From assembly GCF_026261605.1 (NCBI RefSeq), contig NZ_CP102486.1, forward strand, positions 1,612,001-1,676,000: a DNA stretch of 64,000 nt. Reading direction: 5' to 3'. This DNA comes from Dechloromonas sp. A34 (GTDB lineage Bacteria > Pseudomonadota > Gammaproteobacteria > Burkholderiales > Rhodocyclaceae). This document shows positions 6,907-15,709 of the stretch, in pieces. Numbering within the stretch: position 1 is the first letter of the stretch; the number at the start of each line of letters is the position of its first letter. The notes beneath the pieces are model-generated. The model did no database searches. It had not been told where the DNA came from and was given only the letters and a program-made list of their open reading frames with translations. Position numbers and translations under genes: made by a program.

Positions 6907-7647
6907 ATGTCGGTCAAAACGATGGGCCGTGTGTGGGAGTTCAGCCAGCACGGCGGTACTGAACTGCTGATGTTGCTGGCTATGGCCGATTTCAGCGATG
7001 ACGATGGGCGTTCCTATCCGTCGGTCACGACGTTGGCGAAAAAATGCCGGATGAAGCCGCGCAATTGCCGCTATCTGCTGCGCGCCCTGGAGGACTCCGG
7101 GGAGTTGTCCATTGTGCCGAACGCAGGTCCTCGCGGCGCGAACCTTTACCGCATCAATCTGGACGTGTTGGGGATGCAACACAGTGCAGGGGTGCAAAGC
7201 CTTGCAGGGGTGCAACACAGTGCCGCCACCCCTGCACAGGATTGCCACAAACCCCTGCAACGTATTGCAGCCAAACCGTTAGTGAACCATCAGGAACCGT
7301 CAGAGGGGAAAAAGCGCCGCTCTCGTTCGGCGGAAAAAACTTTTGCTGAGTGGATCGATGATGTTCGCGCATCTGGCGAAAAGCCGATTTCTGACTACCT
7401 GACGGTTTGGAGCTACTGCGAAAGCATCGGCCTGCCAACTGAGTTTGTTGAACTGGCATGGCTGAAGTTTCGCGACCGTTATTCGAGTGATGAGAGCTAC
7501 AAGGCGAAAAAGTACGCTGACTGGCGCAGGACGTTCCTCAATGCGGTGAAGGAGAACTGGTTCAGGCTTTGGTATCGGAATGGCGATGCTTTCCTGCTGA
7601 CCACTGCCGGCCAGCAGGCCGAACTGGAAACGCGGGGTGCTGAATGA
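6907..7647 (+). CDS. Phage-type replication initiator with winged helix
   Basis: The 246-residue protein has an N-terminal helix-turn-helix (about residues 15-80: LLMLLAMADFSDDDGRSYPS, then TTLAKKCRMKPRNCRYLLRAL), like lambda O and other phage initiators. A flexible Gln/Ala/His linker follows at about 90-120, then a basic region and a C-terminal helical domain. The linker DNA holds iteron-like repeats. Its stop overlaps the start of the DnaB gene, so initiator and helicase are coupled. It probably binds the repeats and recruits the helicase. Confidence 0.75.
   Translation: MSVKTMGRVWEFSQHGGTELLMLLAMADFSDDDGRSYPSVTTLAKKCRMKPRNCRYLLRALEDSGELSIVPNAGPRGANLYRINLDVLGMQHSAGVQSLAGVQHSAATPAQDCHKPLQRIAAKPLVNHQEPSEGKKRRSRSAEKTFAEWIDDVRASGEKPISDYLTVWSYCESIGLPTEFVELAWLKFRDRYSSDESYKAKKYADWRRTFLNAVKENWFRLWYRNGDAFLLTTAGQQAELETRGAE
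7176..7259. repeat. Iteron-like repeats inside the initiator gene (putative origin)
   Basis: TGCAGGGGTGCAA occurs exactly at 7185-7197 and 7203-7215. The core ACCCCTGCA, its inverse, occurs at 7228-7236 and 7251-7259. GCAACACAGTGC is also repeated exactly at 7176-7187 and 7212-7223. Four copies of a 9-base core within 84 bases, in the centre of a replication gene, mirror the lambda origin inside O. An A-rich stretch follows at about 7309-7345. Confidence 0.6.
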
Positions 7648-9059
7648 ATGCACTCAACGTGACCTCGATGTTCAGCGCCGAAGCTGAGCAGTCGGTTATC
7701 GGCGGCCTGCTGCTTCACCCTGCATCCTTCGACCTGATCGGCGACGTATTGGCCGAGAGCGATTTTTACATCGAGGCACACCGCCTGATTTATCGCCAGA
7801 TCGCGCTGATGTTGCATCAGGGGCGTCCGGTCGATGCTGTAACGGTTGCCGATGAACTCGACACGGCCGGCGAGTCGGAGCGCTCGGGTGGGTTGGTCTA
7901 CTTGGGTGAGATTGCCAGCAGCACGCCGGGCGCAGCGAACATCAGGCGCTATGCCGAACTCGTCCGCGACAAGAGCCTGCGGCGTGACCTGCTGGCAGCA
8001 TCGGCTGAGGTTGCCGACCTTGCACGTCAGGCAGGCCCGGAAACGGCGGCGCAACGAATTGAGGCTGCCCAGGAAAGGTTGATTGCACTTTCGGCGAAGC
8101 AACGGGCTCTGCGCGAGCCGGAAGAAATCGGCGCCTCGTTGCCTCGCATGCTTGAGGCTATCGAGCGGCGCCGGGAGCGTAACGGCCAGGTTGCTGGCTT
8201 GCGTACGGGATTCGCCGACCTCGACCGGATCACGAATGGCCTTCACCAGGGCGATCTGATCATCATTGCAGGCCGCCCTTCCATGGGCAAAAGCTGCCTG
8301 GCACTGAACATCGCCGAGAACGTTGCCATGGATGCAGGCTCTGCGCTGATCTTTTCGTTGGAAATGTCGGCGGATCAACTTTCCGAACGGTCGACCGCAA
8401 GCGTCGGCGGTATTTCGCTGTCAGCGATTCGCTCCGGCGAACTCACCGAAGATGATGACGCGCGGCTGTCGTTCGCCTTGGGCAAGTTGCACAAAGCCAA
8501 GCTGATCATCGACGACACGACTACACCGACGATTGCACAGATGCGTGCCAGGGCACGCCGCGTGCAGCGCAAGTTCGGTCTCGATCTGCTCGTCGTCGAT
8601 TACATCCAGTTGATTGGATCTACCGACTTCAGAAAAGCGGGAAATCGCAATGAGGAAATCGGGCAGATCACGCGAGGCTTGAAGCTGTTGGCCCGCGAAC
8701 TGGGGGTGCCGGTGATTGCCTTGTCGCAACTGTCCCGCGACGTGGAAAAGCGCCCCGACAAGCGCCCGATGATGTCCGACTTGCGCGAATCCGGCGCCAT
8801 TGAACAAGACGCGGACCTAATTCTGATGGCGTACCGCGACGAGTACTACAACCCGACCGGACCATTCAAAGGGTTGGCCGAAATCCTGATCCGCAAGCAC
8901 CGCCAGGGCGAACTGGGCGATGTTCGCCTCGCCTTTCAGGGCGAGTTCGCACGCTTCCGGAATGTCACTTCTGATGCTTGGGATAGCGCGATGCGGGCAG
9001 CCAGAGAGGCATCACAGGCGGCAAAGCCGATGGCAAGGCGCCGGATTGCTGACGACTGA
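7644..9059 (+). CDS. Replicative DNA helicase, DnaB family
   Basis: The 471-residue protein has the DnaB N-terminal domain (AEQSVIGGLLLHPASFDLI, about residues 12-30) and a RecA-like ATPase. This carries Walker A GRPSMGKS (about 210-217), SLEMSADQL, Walker B LLVVDYIQLI (about 315), and the DLRESGAIEQDAD region with the arginine-finger-side motif. It unwinds DNA as a hexamer ahead of the fork. As an island copy it likely replaces or competes with the host DnaB for element replication. ATG 7644 overlaps the TGA of the initiator gene. Confidence 0.95.
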   Translation: MNALNVTSMFSAEAEQSVIGGLLLHPASFDLIGDVLAESDFYIEAHRLIYRQIALMLHQGRPVDAVTVADELDTAGESERSGGLVYLGEIASSTPGAANIRRYAELVRDKSLRRDLLAASAEVADLARQAGPETAAQRIEAAQERLIALSAKQRALREPEEIGASLPRMLEAIERRRERNGQVAGLRTGFADLDRITNGLHQGDLIIIAGRPSMGKSCLALNIAENVAMDAGSALIFSLEMSADQLSERSTASVGGISLSAIRSGELTEDDDARLSFALGKLHKAKLIIDDTTTPTIAQMRARARRVQRKFGLDLLVVDYIQLIGSTDFRKAGNRNEEIGQITRGLKLLARELGVPVIALSQLSRDVEKRPDKRPMMSDLRESGAIEQDADLILMAYRDEYYNPTGPFKGLAEILIRKHRQGELGDVRLAFQGEFARFRNVTSDAWDSAMRAAREASQAAKPMARRRIADD

Positions 9060-9079
9060 TTTTCAACAAGGAGAAGCAA

Positions 9080-9595
9080 ATGACTGATGCAGAACTGAAG
9101 CAACAACCCCGTTCCGTCCGCGAGGAGTTCGAGCGGATCAAGAACAGCGAACTTGACCACGACCCGCAACTTACCGCCTTGAACGCTCAGTTGATCGAAG
9201 CCAGGGCAGAACTGTGCAGCGCGCAGGGATCGCACGACGAGGTTAGGGGCTGTATCCAATGGCTTCCGAGCGCTATCGCCAGCGCCGAAAGCAAAATCGA
9301 GGAAATTAAGGGGCTGCGGGTGTCGGCAATTGCTGCGGCATTGATTGCCAAAACGGAAGACAGGCCGGCCCCGGACTTTTCCGCCGACGATGAACTTCTC
9401 GCCCAATTGAAGGCTGCCGAACTTTTCCTGGAACGCCTTCAGCTTTCCGCGCATGGCCTTGATCAGAAGGAAAAACAGGCACGCCGCACAGCGGAACTGG
9501 CGGGCAATCCCTGCTCTGCCCTTGAAGAGCGCATCAACGAACGTTGCGACCAATTGCGGCTGGCCGAGGCCCGGCGCCGCCACGGCTTTGCCTAA
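9080..9595 (+). CDS. Coiled-coil hypothetical protein
   Basis: The 171-residue protein is almost entirely charged heptad-like helix (for example LTALNAQLIEARAELCSAQG and ELFLERLQLSAHGLDQKEKQ). This suggests a coiled coil with no membrane segment. AAGGAGAAG precedes the ATG. It lies between the helicase and the large phage-type proteins. Scaffold or accessory replication roles are possible, but nothing in the sequence decides. Confidence 0.6.
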   Translation: MTDAELKQQPRSVREEFERIKNSELDHDPQLTALNAQLIEARAELCSAQGSHDEVRGCIQWLPSAIASAESKIEEIKGLRVSAIAAALIAKTEDRPAPDFSADDELLAQLKAAELFLERLQLSAHGLDQKEKQARRTAELAGNPCSALEERINERCDQLRLAEARRRHGFA

Positions 9596-9608
9596 AAGGA
9601 GAATCATC

Positions 9609-10751
9609 ATGCTTGATCAGATCCAACCCGGCCCCTTGACCCGTATCGCCATGCAATCGCAGCCGCAGGTGAGTGGCGGAGACTCCATCAAACCGTCGGT
9701 GCGTAATCCGATGAGTGCGGCAATTCAAGACGGACATTCCACGACCGATCCCGATACCGATGGCCGCCGTTCGTACAGCCCTACGTATGGTTCGGCCTTC
9801 AACGCCCCTCTTCCCGGACCGAAAACCCCGGCAGTCGGTAATCCGCTGGCCGCAGCGAAACCGGCCCCGGCATCCAGAGTCCCGAACGCTGGCAGCACCA
9901 TTACCGTCGAATCGGCGGCGGCAGCGGCCGGCAACCCGCTGGCTGCTTCGCCTCCCTTGGTATCGGCTGGCCGCAGCGAAAGTGCGCTGCAAAACCCCAT
10001 GGCGCCAATCGCCAGGGAAGCGATTGCTGGCGGCGTTGTTGATGACTCCGCATCGGCCTTGCGCGATCAGCAATCTGGCGGCCGGAGCGTGAAGGAGATT
10101 TACGACAACATGGTTCGCCTGCGCCTGAATTCCGACCTCAACGACCCGACAATCACTGACCCGGCCGTTCGTGAGAATGCCGCCAAGGCGCTTGCAACCA
10201 TGGGAAACCCCATGGATCAGGCGATCAAGGGACAGCAACTGCAGAGCGGGCAGTTGAACAACGCCAAGGATCAAAAGATCGCCGCGTTGCAACAACAATA
10301 CCTTGCTGAAGCCGACCCGGAGAAACAGGCTGCGCTGGGCGAGCAAATTCGCGTAATCACTGGGAAAAGCAGAAGCGACCCCGGCGAGCGCCTGACCCTG
10401 CCACAGACCCGCAGCAACTTTGAAATCGACGCCGCACGCGAGCGCATTGCCGGTTTGAGTGCGCAGGAAATCCAACGGCGTACTGCCAAGACGACCAATA
10501 CCGGCCGTGAAAATCCCGATTTCGACCCTCTGCTGGAGCGTGCCGTAACCTTGGCCAATCGCCGCAAGTATGGCGCCGACGATCATTTCGACCAGCGGCA
10601 ACAGGCGCAGCAGGCCACCGGCCAGGCTGGCGATGCGATGACCCGCTTCAAGGCCGACAAGGCGATGGCTGGTCACTCCCTGGGCAAACTGACGAACCAG
10701 GGTGTGGAGGTCTTCGACAGCACCGGCAATCTGATCGGCCACTACCGCTAA
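9609..10751 (+). CDS. Phage-type protein with NPM/NPL motif repeats
   Basis: The start ATG 9609 follows AAGGAGAATCATC; upstream in-frame codons lie in the previous gene. The 380-residue product begins with about 150 residues of Pro/Ala/Ser-rich disordered sequence. NPM or NPL recurs at about residues 33, 78, 109, 129 and 200. The rest is helical and polar. It precedes the giant polyvalent gene by 10 bases. Such pairs occur among internal virion or ejection proteins of phages, so it may be carried in the particle; this is inferred from context. Confidence 0.6.
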   Translation: MLDQIQPGPLTRIAMQSQPQVSGGDSIKPSVRNPMSAAIQDGHSTTDPDTDGRRSYSPTYGSAFNAPLPGPKTPAVGNPLAAAKPAPASRVPNAGSTITVESAAAAAGNPLAASPPLVSAGRSESALQNPMAPIAREAIAGGVVDDSASALRDQQSGGRSVKEIYDNMVRLRLNSDLNDPTITDPAVRENAAKALATMGNPMDQAIKGQQLQSGQLNNAKDQKIAALQQQYLAEADPEKQAALGEQIRVITGKSRSDPGERLTLPQTRSNFEIDAARERIAGLSAQEIQRRTAKTTNTGRENPDFDPLLERAVTLANRRKYGADDHFDQRQQAQQATGQAGDAMTRFKADKAMAGHSLGKLTNQGVEVFDSTGNLIGHYR

Positions 10752-10761
10752 GGGGCGCATC

Positions 10762-13700
10762 ATGGGATTCGTCGCACTCAATCAGAATGAGCAGCCGCAG
10801 GGCGGATTCGTTCCGCTGGCTGATCCGTCGCAGGCTAGCGGCTTTACGCCGCTGAATCCGGGTCAGCCGTCCATGCTGAAAACGATCGCTTTGGAAAATC
10901 CGCTGACGGCCATTGCCGAAACTGGCTTGAATCTGGCCAGTCAGGCGGTGGCCCTTCCTGTGGCCGGACTTGCCGGTATCGGTGCCGAAGTTGGCAACGC
11001 CCTGGGCATGACCGAACGGAAGGGGGCGGATGTCGTCCATGGTGTGAGCGAGGCGCTTACCTACCAACCGCGTGGCGAAATGGGCAAGGCTGCAACTGAG
11101 TTGGCGACCCTGCCCTTCCAGAAACTGGCCGAGGCCGGGCAAGCCGTGGGCGGCAAGGTGCTGGATACCACTGGCAGCCCGTTGGCGGCAACCGTGGTCG
11201 ACACCGCAATCAACGCGCTCCCCATGGCAATCGACCCTGCTATTCGCGCAGGCAAAGCGCGTATCTCGGGAAAGTCGGAGATGGGACTGGAAGGTATCGG
11301 CAGCGACGCGCAGGCAACGAACGGAGCGTCGGCAGCGGCAGAGGTTGCGCAATCGGCAGAAAACACCGCCATGCGTGTTTCTGGCGATCCGGCCCAACGT
11401 GGGTTTCATCCGTTGAAGGAGGTCAGTGATGGGCGCGATTTCAGCAACGCACCGTCGGGAGTACGCGGCTTGGAAGGGGGCGATACGAATGTGTACCAAT
11501 CCCAAGGACAAGAGTTTTCGATGGTACGGCGGGAGAGGGGTAGCGTTCTGCCCTCAGTGGATGAACAGTTTCGAGACCTTTCTGAGGGACGTTGGGCCGA
11601 AGCCGACCAAGGGGCGTCTGTGGTTGGGGCGCCTGGACGTGAACGGGAACTACGAGGCGGGGAACGTGGCATGGATGCCGTACCGGCGACAAATCAGGCA
11701 TCGCCGGTCCAGTCATTTGCTGCTGACGGTGAACGAAACGTTCCTGTCGCTGGAGGAGGTCGGGGCAACATTCGGGATACCGGGGAAAACCTTGCGCGAC
11801 CGGATGGTGGTTCTGAACCTTGGGATGGAGCATTCGCTGCGCCCCGGAAAACTGCCGTTCAAGAAACCGCGCTTGTTGACCTTCAACGGGGAGACGCTAC
11901 CGCTGCAGGATTGGGCGGGGAGAATCGGGGTGGCCAGCACAACCCTGAAGGAGCGCATCCGGAGCGGAATGCCGCTGGAACGAGCGCTGGAATCGGGGGA
12001 TTTGAGGCTGCGAAAGGATTCCAGCCCCTGAATGCCGAAGTCCAGCCGATGGCCGGCAAGGTGCAGAACAGTTGGGCGCCGGGTGCGAACTATGCGCCGC
12101 TTATCGATGATGCCCGCAGCCCGGCCGGCGCCGCCAGTGTGGCCGACTTGCCCGACCCGATCCGGCGCGAGTCCATCATCAAGGATTTCACCAAGGCACT
12201 CAACAGCACGATTTATGAGGGGCGGGTGAAGGGCAAGAACCGCTTGGGTTTCTTCCGTCCTGGCGTTGAGGAGGTGCGCATCAAGCGGCTCAACGATATC
12301 GAAGTGGCCAGCCATGAAATGGCGCACTTGATTGACCATCGCGTTCCTGAACTGTCCAAGGCGATGAGGGCCGACAAGGCGCTGACGGAGGAACTGCGCA
12401 GCGTCAGCTATGATCGGAGCAATGTCGCCGAAGGTTTCGCCGAGGGCATGCGCTTGTGGATGACCCAGCCGGAAACCCTGCAAGCCAGGGCGCCGAAGGT
12501 GGCGGCCTTCCTTGATGACTTCGCCGCCAAGCATGCCTACGGCCCGGCTCTGCGCAAAGCACAGGCCGACATGACCGGCTGGTTTAGCCAGGATTCGCTC
12601 AATCGCGCCCGCTCCAAGATCGGCCAGGAAAAGCCGTTGGCCGAGTTCTTCGACCGTGCTTTCGACAAGTTCCGGCAATCGACAGTGGATGATTTGCACG
12701 GCATCTACCAGATGGAGCGGGACATGACCGGCGGCAAGATCATTGCCGGCGGCGCCTACGAAACCGCCCGGCTGTCGCGTGCATCGGCCTCGATTGCGGA
12801 TGGGGCGATCCGCTTTGGCTACCCCGTCAAGAAGGCTGACCGCTCATTCACCTACGCCGGCAAGGGCTTGGAGGAAATCTTGCGCCCTGTCTCGGCCAGC
12901 CTAGATGATGCCTTGCTGTACTTCGTCGGCCGCTCGGCCCGCGAGTTGATGCAGCAGGGCCGGGAGCATCTGTTCACCAAGGCTGAAATCAACGGCATGC
13001 TGAAGCTGCGCACCCCTGAATTCGACCAGGCTTTCAGGGACTATCAAGCGTGGAACAAGGGCGTTCTCGACTTTGCCGAGGCGCAAGGCGTGCTGAACCC
13101 GGAAACGCGGAAGCTTTGGAAACGCACCGAATACCTGCCGTTTCATCGTGTGCAGCAGCCGGGCGGCTTGAAGGGGAAGCCGGGCGATTGGGCCGGCGTG
13201 AAGGCATTGACCGGCGGCACTGACAATATCCGCGATGTCCTGGGCAACATGATCGGCAATGCCGCGCAGTTGATTGATGTGGCTGTGAAGAACGCGGCTC
13301 GTCTGAAGGTTGCCGAGATGGCCAGTCGCCCCGGTGGCGCCAAGTTCATGGTCAAGATCGACGCTGAATCGCGGCCGGTGAAGGTTTCCGGTAGCCAGGT
13401 CATGGATGAAATGTTGAAGCGCTACGGCATTGCAATTGACGGTCAGCCGCCGGCCTTCTTCGAGTTCTTCCTAAGCGGCCAGCCGCCGGCCGGGGGCAAC
13501 GTGGTTGCCGTGCTGAAGGGAGGGAAGCCCGTTTGGTACGAAGTCGGCGACCCGATTCTGTACCGTGCGCTGTCGTCACTCGACCGGGCGCCCATGCACT
13601 GGCTGACGCAATGGCTCGGCATGCCCAAACGCATCGGCCAAGCAACAATCACCCTGACGCCAGATTTCATGGTGGCGAACATTGCCCGCGATACGATCAT

Positions 13701-15132
13701 GGGGGCCGTGATGTCCCGGTCAGGATTCCGGCCGGTTCTGGATTCGCTTCACGGGATGCGCCTGCGTCTGAAGCGCGATCCACTGTACAAAGAGTACATC
13801 GCCAACGGTGGCGGGCTGTCGAGCCTGTATCTCGATGAGCACCATTTGCGCACGAAGCTGGAGAAGTTCTACAGCAGGCAGGGGGTTGATTACCGCACGG
13901 TGCTGGATACGCCCGAGAAGCTGCTGAACGCTGTGGAAACGTTAGCTGACGCCTTCGAAATGTCCACGCGCCTCGGCGAATACAAGCGGGCCATCAATGC
14001 CGGCGAGCATCCGCGCCATGCTGCGTTCCAGGGGCGCGAGGTTTCGACTGATTTCGCCATGAAGGGCGATAGCAAGGCGCTTGGCTTCATGTACGACACG
14101 GTGATGTTCCTCCGGCCTGCAGTCGTTTCCATGGATCGCCTTTATCGGGGCATTGCCCACGATCCAAACCGGGCGGCCATCGGTATCAAGACGGGTATGG
14201 TCGCCCTGTCGTCGGTCGGGCTGTACCTGCTGAACCGGGACGATCCGCGTTATGCCGATCTGCCGGATTGGGACAAGGATACTCACTGGCATTTCTTTGT
14301 GGGCGATCAGCACTTCCGTTATCCGAAGATTTGGGAAATCGGCGCCGTGGCATCGCTGGCTGAGCGCACCGTGGAACGCCTGAATGAAACCGACCCGGCC
14401 GGACTGGGTAAGGACTTCGCTCGCATCGTTGGCAACACCTTCAGCCTCAACCTGATGCCGCAGGTCCTGGCGCCGATCTACGAGCAGGGCGCCAACAAGA
14501 ACAGTTTCACGAAGGCACCCATCGAGACGCCGGGCATGGAGAACGTGCAGCCGTTCATGCGGGCCAAGCCGAACACCAGCGAGACGATGCGGGCGCTCGG
14601 CATGGCAACCAGCAATCTGCCGGAATCGTTGCAAGTGAATCCGGTACGCACTGAAGCGCTGCTGAGGGGCTACCTGAACACCTGGGCGGCCTACGGCCTG
14701 ATGCTGACCGACAAGGCATTTTTCGATGATGCCGGCCCGGCCATGCGCACCGATGAACTGCCTGTGGTCCGCCGTTTCTACGCTCAGGAGCCGGCCAAGC
14801 ACACGAAGTTCGAAACGAAGTTTTACGACATGCTCGGGGAAGCCAAGCGCCTGCAAGGCACGCTCAAGGAGTTGGACCGGCAGGGGCGGCCGGAGATCGC
14901 CGACGAGAAGGAAAAGGGGCCGCTTGCTGGGGAGGCCAAGGCGCTGGAACGGGCGCAACTGAATATCCGGAAGGTCAATGCCGAGATGATGAAAACGCAC
15001 CGTGACAAGTCGCTGACGCCCACCGAAAAGCGTCAGCGGATCGATGAACTGATTGCTGAGAAGAATCTGCTGCTGAAGGCAACCGTCAAGGATGCTGAGG
15101 CTGCGCAGAAGGGGAGAGCGAACCATGGATGA
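10762..15132 (+). CDS. Large polyvalent phage protein with HEXXH and LPD38-like regions
   Basis: The 1456-residue protein is layered. The N-terminus has GFxPL-type motifs at residues 2, 15 and 27, then a hydrophobic helical region (40-165) with possible membrane-active segments. Further copies stand at 214 and 419. A Gly-rich stretch at about 220-418 coincides with a nested gene. A zinc-metallopeptidase-like motif HEMAHLIDH (518-526) has a downstream helix with acidic residues (AEGFAEGM). From about 950 to 1240 it resembles the LPD38 domain (TPDFMVANIARD, PRYADLPDWDKD). The C-terminus is coiled coil. It is probably injected with DNA or active early after entry. Confidence 0.75.
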   Translation: MGFVALNQNEQPQGGFVPLADPSQASGFTPLNPGQPSMLKTIALENPLTAIAETGLNLASQAVALPVAGLAGIGAEVGNALGMTERKGADVVHGVSEALTYQPRGEMGKAATELATLPFQKLAEAGQAVGGKVLDTTGSPLAATVVDTAINALPMAIDPAIRAGKARISGKSEMGLEGIGSDAQATNGASAAAEVAQSAENTAMRVSGDPAQRGFHPLKEVSDGRDFSNAPSGVRGLEGGDTNVYQSQGQEFSMVRRERGSVLPSVDEQFRDLSEGRWAEADQGASVVGAPGRERELRGGERGMDAVPATNQASPVQSFAADGERNVPVAGGGRGNIRDTGENLARPDGGSEPWDGAFAAPRKTAVQETALVDLQRGDATAAGLGGENRGGQHNPEGAHPERNAAGTSAGIGGFEAAKGFQPLNAEVQPMAGKVQNSWAPGANYAPLIDDARSPAGAASVADLPDPIRRESIIKDFTKALNSTIYEGRVKGKNRLGFFRPGVEEVRIKRLNDIEVASHEMAHLIDHRVPELSKAMRADKALTEELRSVSYDRSNVAEGFAEGMRLWMTQPETLQARAPKVAAFLDDFAAKHAYGPALRKAQADMTGWFSQDSLNRARSKIGQEKPLAEFFDRAFDKFRQSTVDDLHGIYQMERDMTGGKIIAGGAYETARLSRASASIADGAIRFGYPVKKADRSFTYAGKGLEEILRPVSASLDDALLYFVGRSARELMQQGREHLFTKAEINGMLKLRTPEFDQAFRDYQAWNKGVLDFAEAQGVLNPETRKLWKRTEYLPFHRVQQPGGLKGKPGDWAGVKALTGGTDNIRDVLGNMIGNAAQLIDVAVKNAARLKVAEMASRPGGAKFMVKIDAESRPVKVSGSQVMDEMLKRYGIAIDGQPPAFFEFFLSGQPPAGGNVVAVLKGGKPVWYEVGDPILYRALSSLDRAPMHWLTQWLGMPKRIGQATITLTPDFMVANIARDTIMGAVMSRSGFRPVLDSLHGMRLRLKRDPLYKEYIANGGGLSSLYLDEHHLRTKLEKFYSRQGVDYRTVLDTPEKLLNAVETLADAFEMSTRLGEYKRAINAGEHPRHAAFQGREVSTDFAMKGDSKALGFMYDTVMFLRPAVVSMDRLYRGIAHDPNRAAIGIKTGMVALSSVGLYLLNRDDPRYADLPDWDKDTHWHFFVGDQHFRYPKIWEIGAVASLAERTVERLNETDPAGLGKDFARIVGNTFSLNLMPQVLAPIYEQGANKNSFTKAPIETPGMENVQPFMRAKPNTSETMRALGMATSNLPESLQVNPVRTEALLRGYLNTWAAYGLMLTDKAFFDDAGPAMRTDELPVVRRFYAQEPAKHTKFETKFYDMLGEAKRLQGTLKELDRQGRPEIADEKEKGPLAGEAKALERAQLNIRKVNAEMMKTHRDKSLTPTEKRQRIDELIAEKNLLLKATVKDAEAAQKGRANHG
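11429..12031 (+). CDS. Nested HNH/NUMOD-type homing protein in an alternate frame
   Basis: A 200-codon gene lies inside the 1456-codon gene in the +2 frame. AAGGAGGT at 11416-11423 is followed by ATG 11429. The product has the phage HNH-like signature: WKGAIRMCTNPKDKSF, YGGRGVAFCPQWMNSF, FLRDVGPKPTKG, RLDVNGNYEAGNVAWM, RRQIRHRR. Two HTH repeats follow (FLSLEEVGATFGIPGKTLRD and LPLQDWAGRIGVASTTLKER), as in NUMOD modules of homing endonucleases. The canonical S-x-D-R of the family reads LGRLD here, so nuclease activity is uncertain. Family resemblance plus the strong ribosome binding site make this the coding frame most like known proteins. Confidence 0.75.
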   Translation: MGAISATHRREYAAWKGAIRMCTNPKDKSFRWYGGRGVAFCPQWMNSFETFLRDVGPKPTKGRLWLGRLDVNGNYEAGNVAWMPYRRQIRHRRSSHLLLTVNETFLSLEEVGATFGIPGKTLRDRMVVLNLGMEHSLRPGKLPFKKPRLLTFNGETLPLQDWAGRIGVASTTLKERIRSGMPLERALESGDLRLRKDSSP

Positions 15133-15709
15133 GAAGAAAGTCGCTGTCTTGGAAAACGAGAAAATGGCCCTTCATCCGGTCATTTCCAGCGCAAGTACCG
15201 CCCGCATTTACTCTGCGGATGCATTTGGCGAACTTGATCTTGGGGATTGCGCAGTCGTCATCCTGAAGCAAGCTGCTGAGGTGGCAAAGGGTAACTTAGC
15301 AAGCCTTGAGGAAATGCTGCTTGGGCAGGCGGTCGCGCTCAATGCCATGTTCGCTGAATTCGCCAGAAAGGCGGCCGTTACTCAACGCGCCACCAATGCC
15401 GAGTTGTATATCCGTACTGCACTGAAGGCGCAGGCACAGAGCCGGGCGACATTGCAGACCCTGGCCGAAATCAAAAATCCACGACCGGTGGCGTTTGTGA
15501 AGCAGCAAAACATTGCTCACGGGCATCAGCAGGTGAACAACGGGGAATCACCTTCGCCCGCGCACGCGGGAGAATTCAAATCCGGGCAAAACGAACTTTT
15601 GGAGGGCAATCATGGCGAACGGCTGGACACCGGAACGCCGGGCGAGGCAATCGATGCTGATCCGGCAATGGCAACCGTGGAAAAAATCGACGGGGCCGCG
15701 CACGGCTGA
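15125..15709 (+). CDS. Phage-associated conserved protein, 194 aa
   Basis: ATG 15125 overlaps the end of the giant gene by 8 bases, so the start is placed by coupling; a GGGGAG lies upstream. The product contains TLAEIKNPRPVAFVKQQNIA followed by a Gln/Asn-rich QQVNNG tail. I associate this pattern with a conserved protein in beta-proteobacterial prophage-like regions that has no assigned function. It is helical with no membrane segment. It overlaps the next gene by almost 100 bases in another frame. Confidence 0.65.
   Translation: MDEKKVAVLENEKMALHPVISSASTARIYSADAFGELDLGDCAVVILKQAAEVAKGNLASLEEMLLGQAVALNAMFAEFARKAAVTQRATNAELYIRTALKAQAQSRATLQTLAEIKNPRPVAFVKQQNIAHGHQQVNNGESPSPAHAGEFKSGQNELLEGNHGERLDTGTPGEAIDADPAMATVEKIDGAAHG

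Noticed and set aside
7176..7259. CRISPR-like reading of the repeats
   Set aside because: Repeats are only 9-13 bases, in both orientations, and lie within a coding gene. They fit iterons or a repetitive linker, not a CRISPR array.
13942..15126. 394-codon minus-strand ORF inside the giant gene
   Set aside because: No ribosome binding site or family motif; codon pattern is that of an antisense frame of the polyvalent gene.
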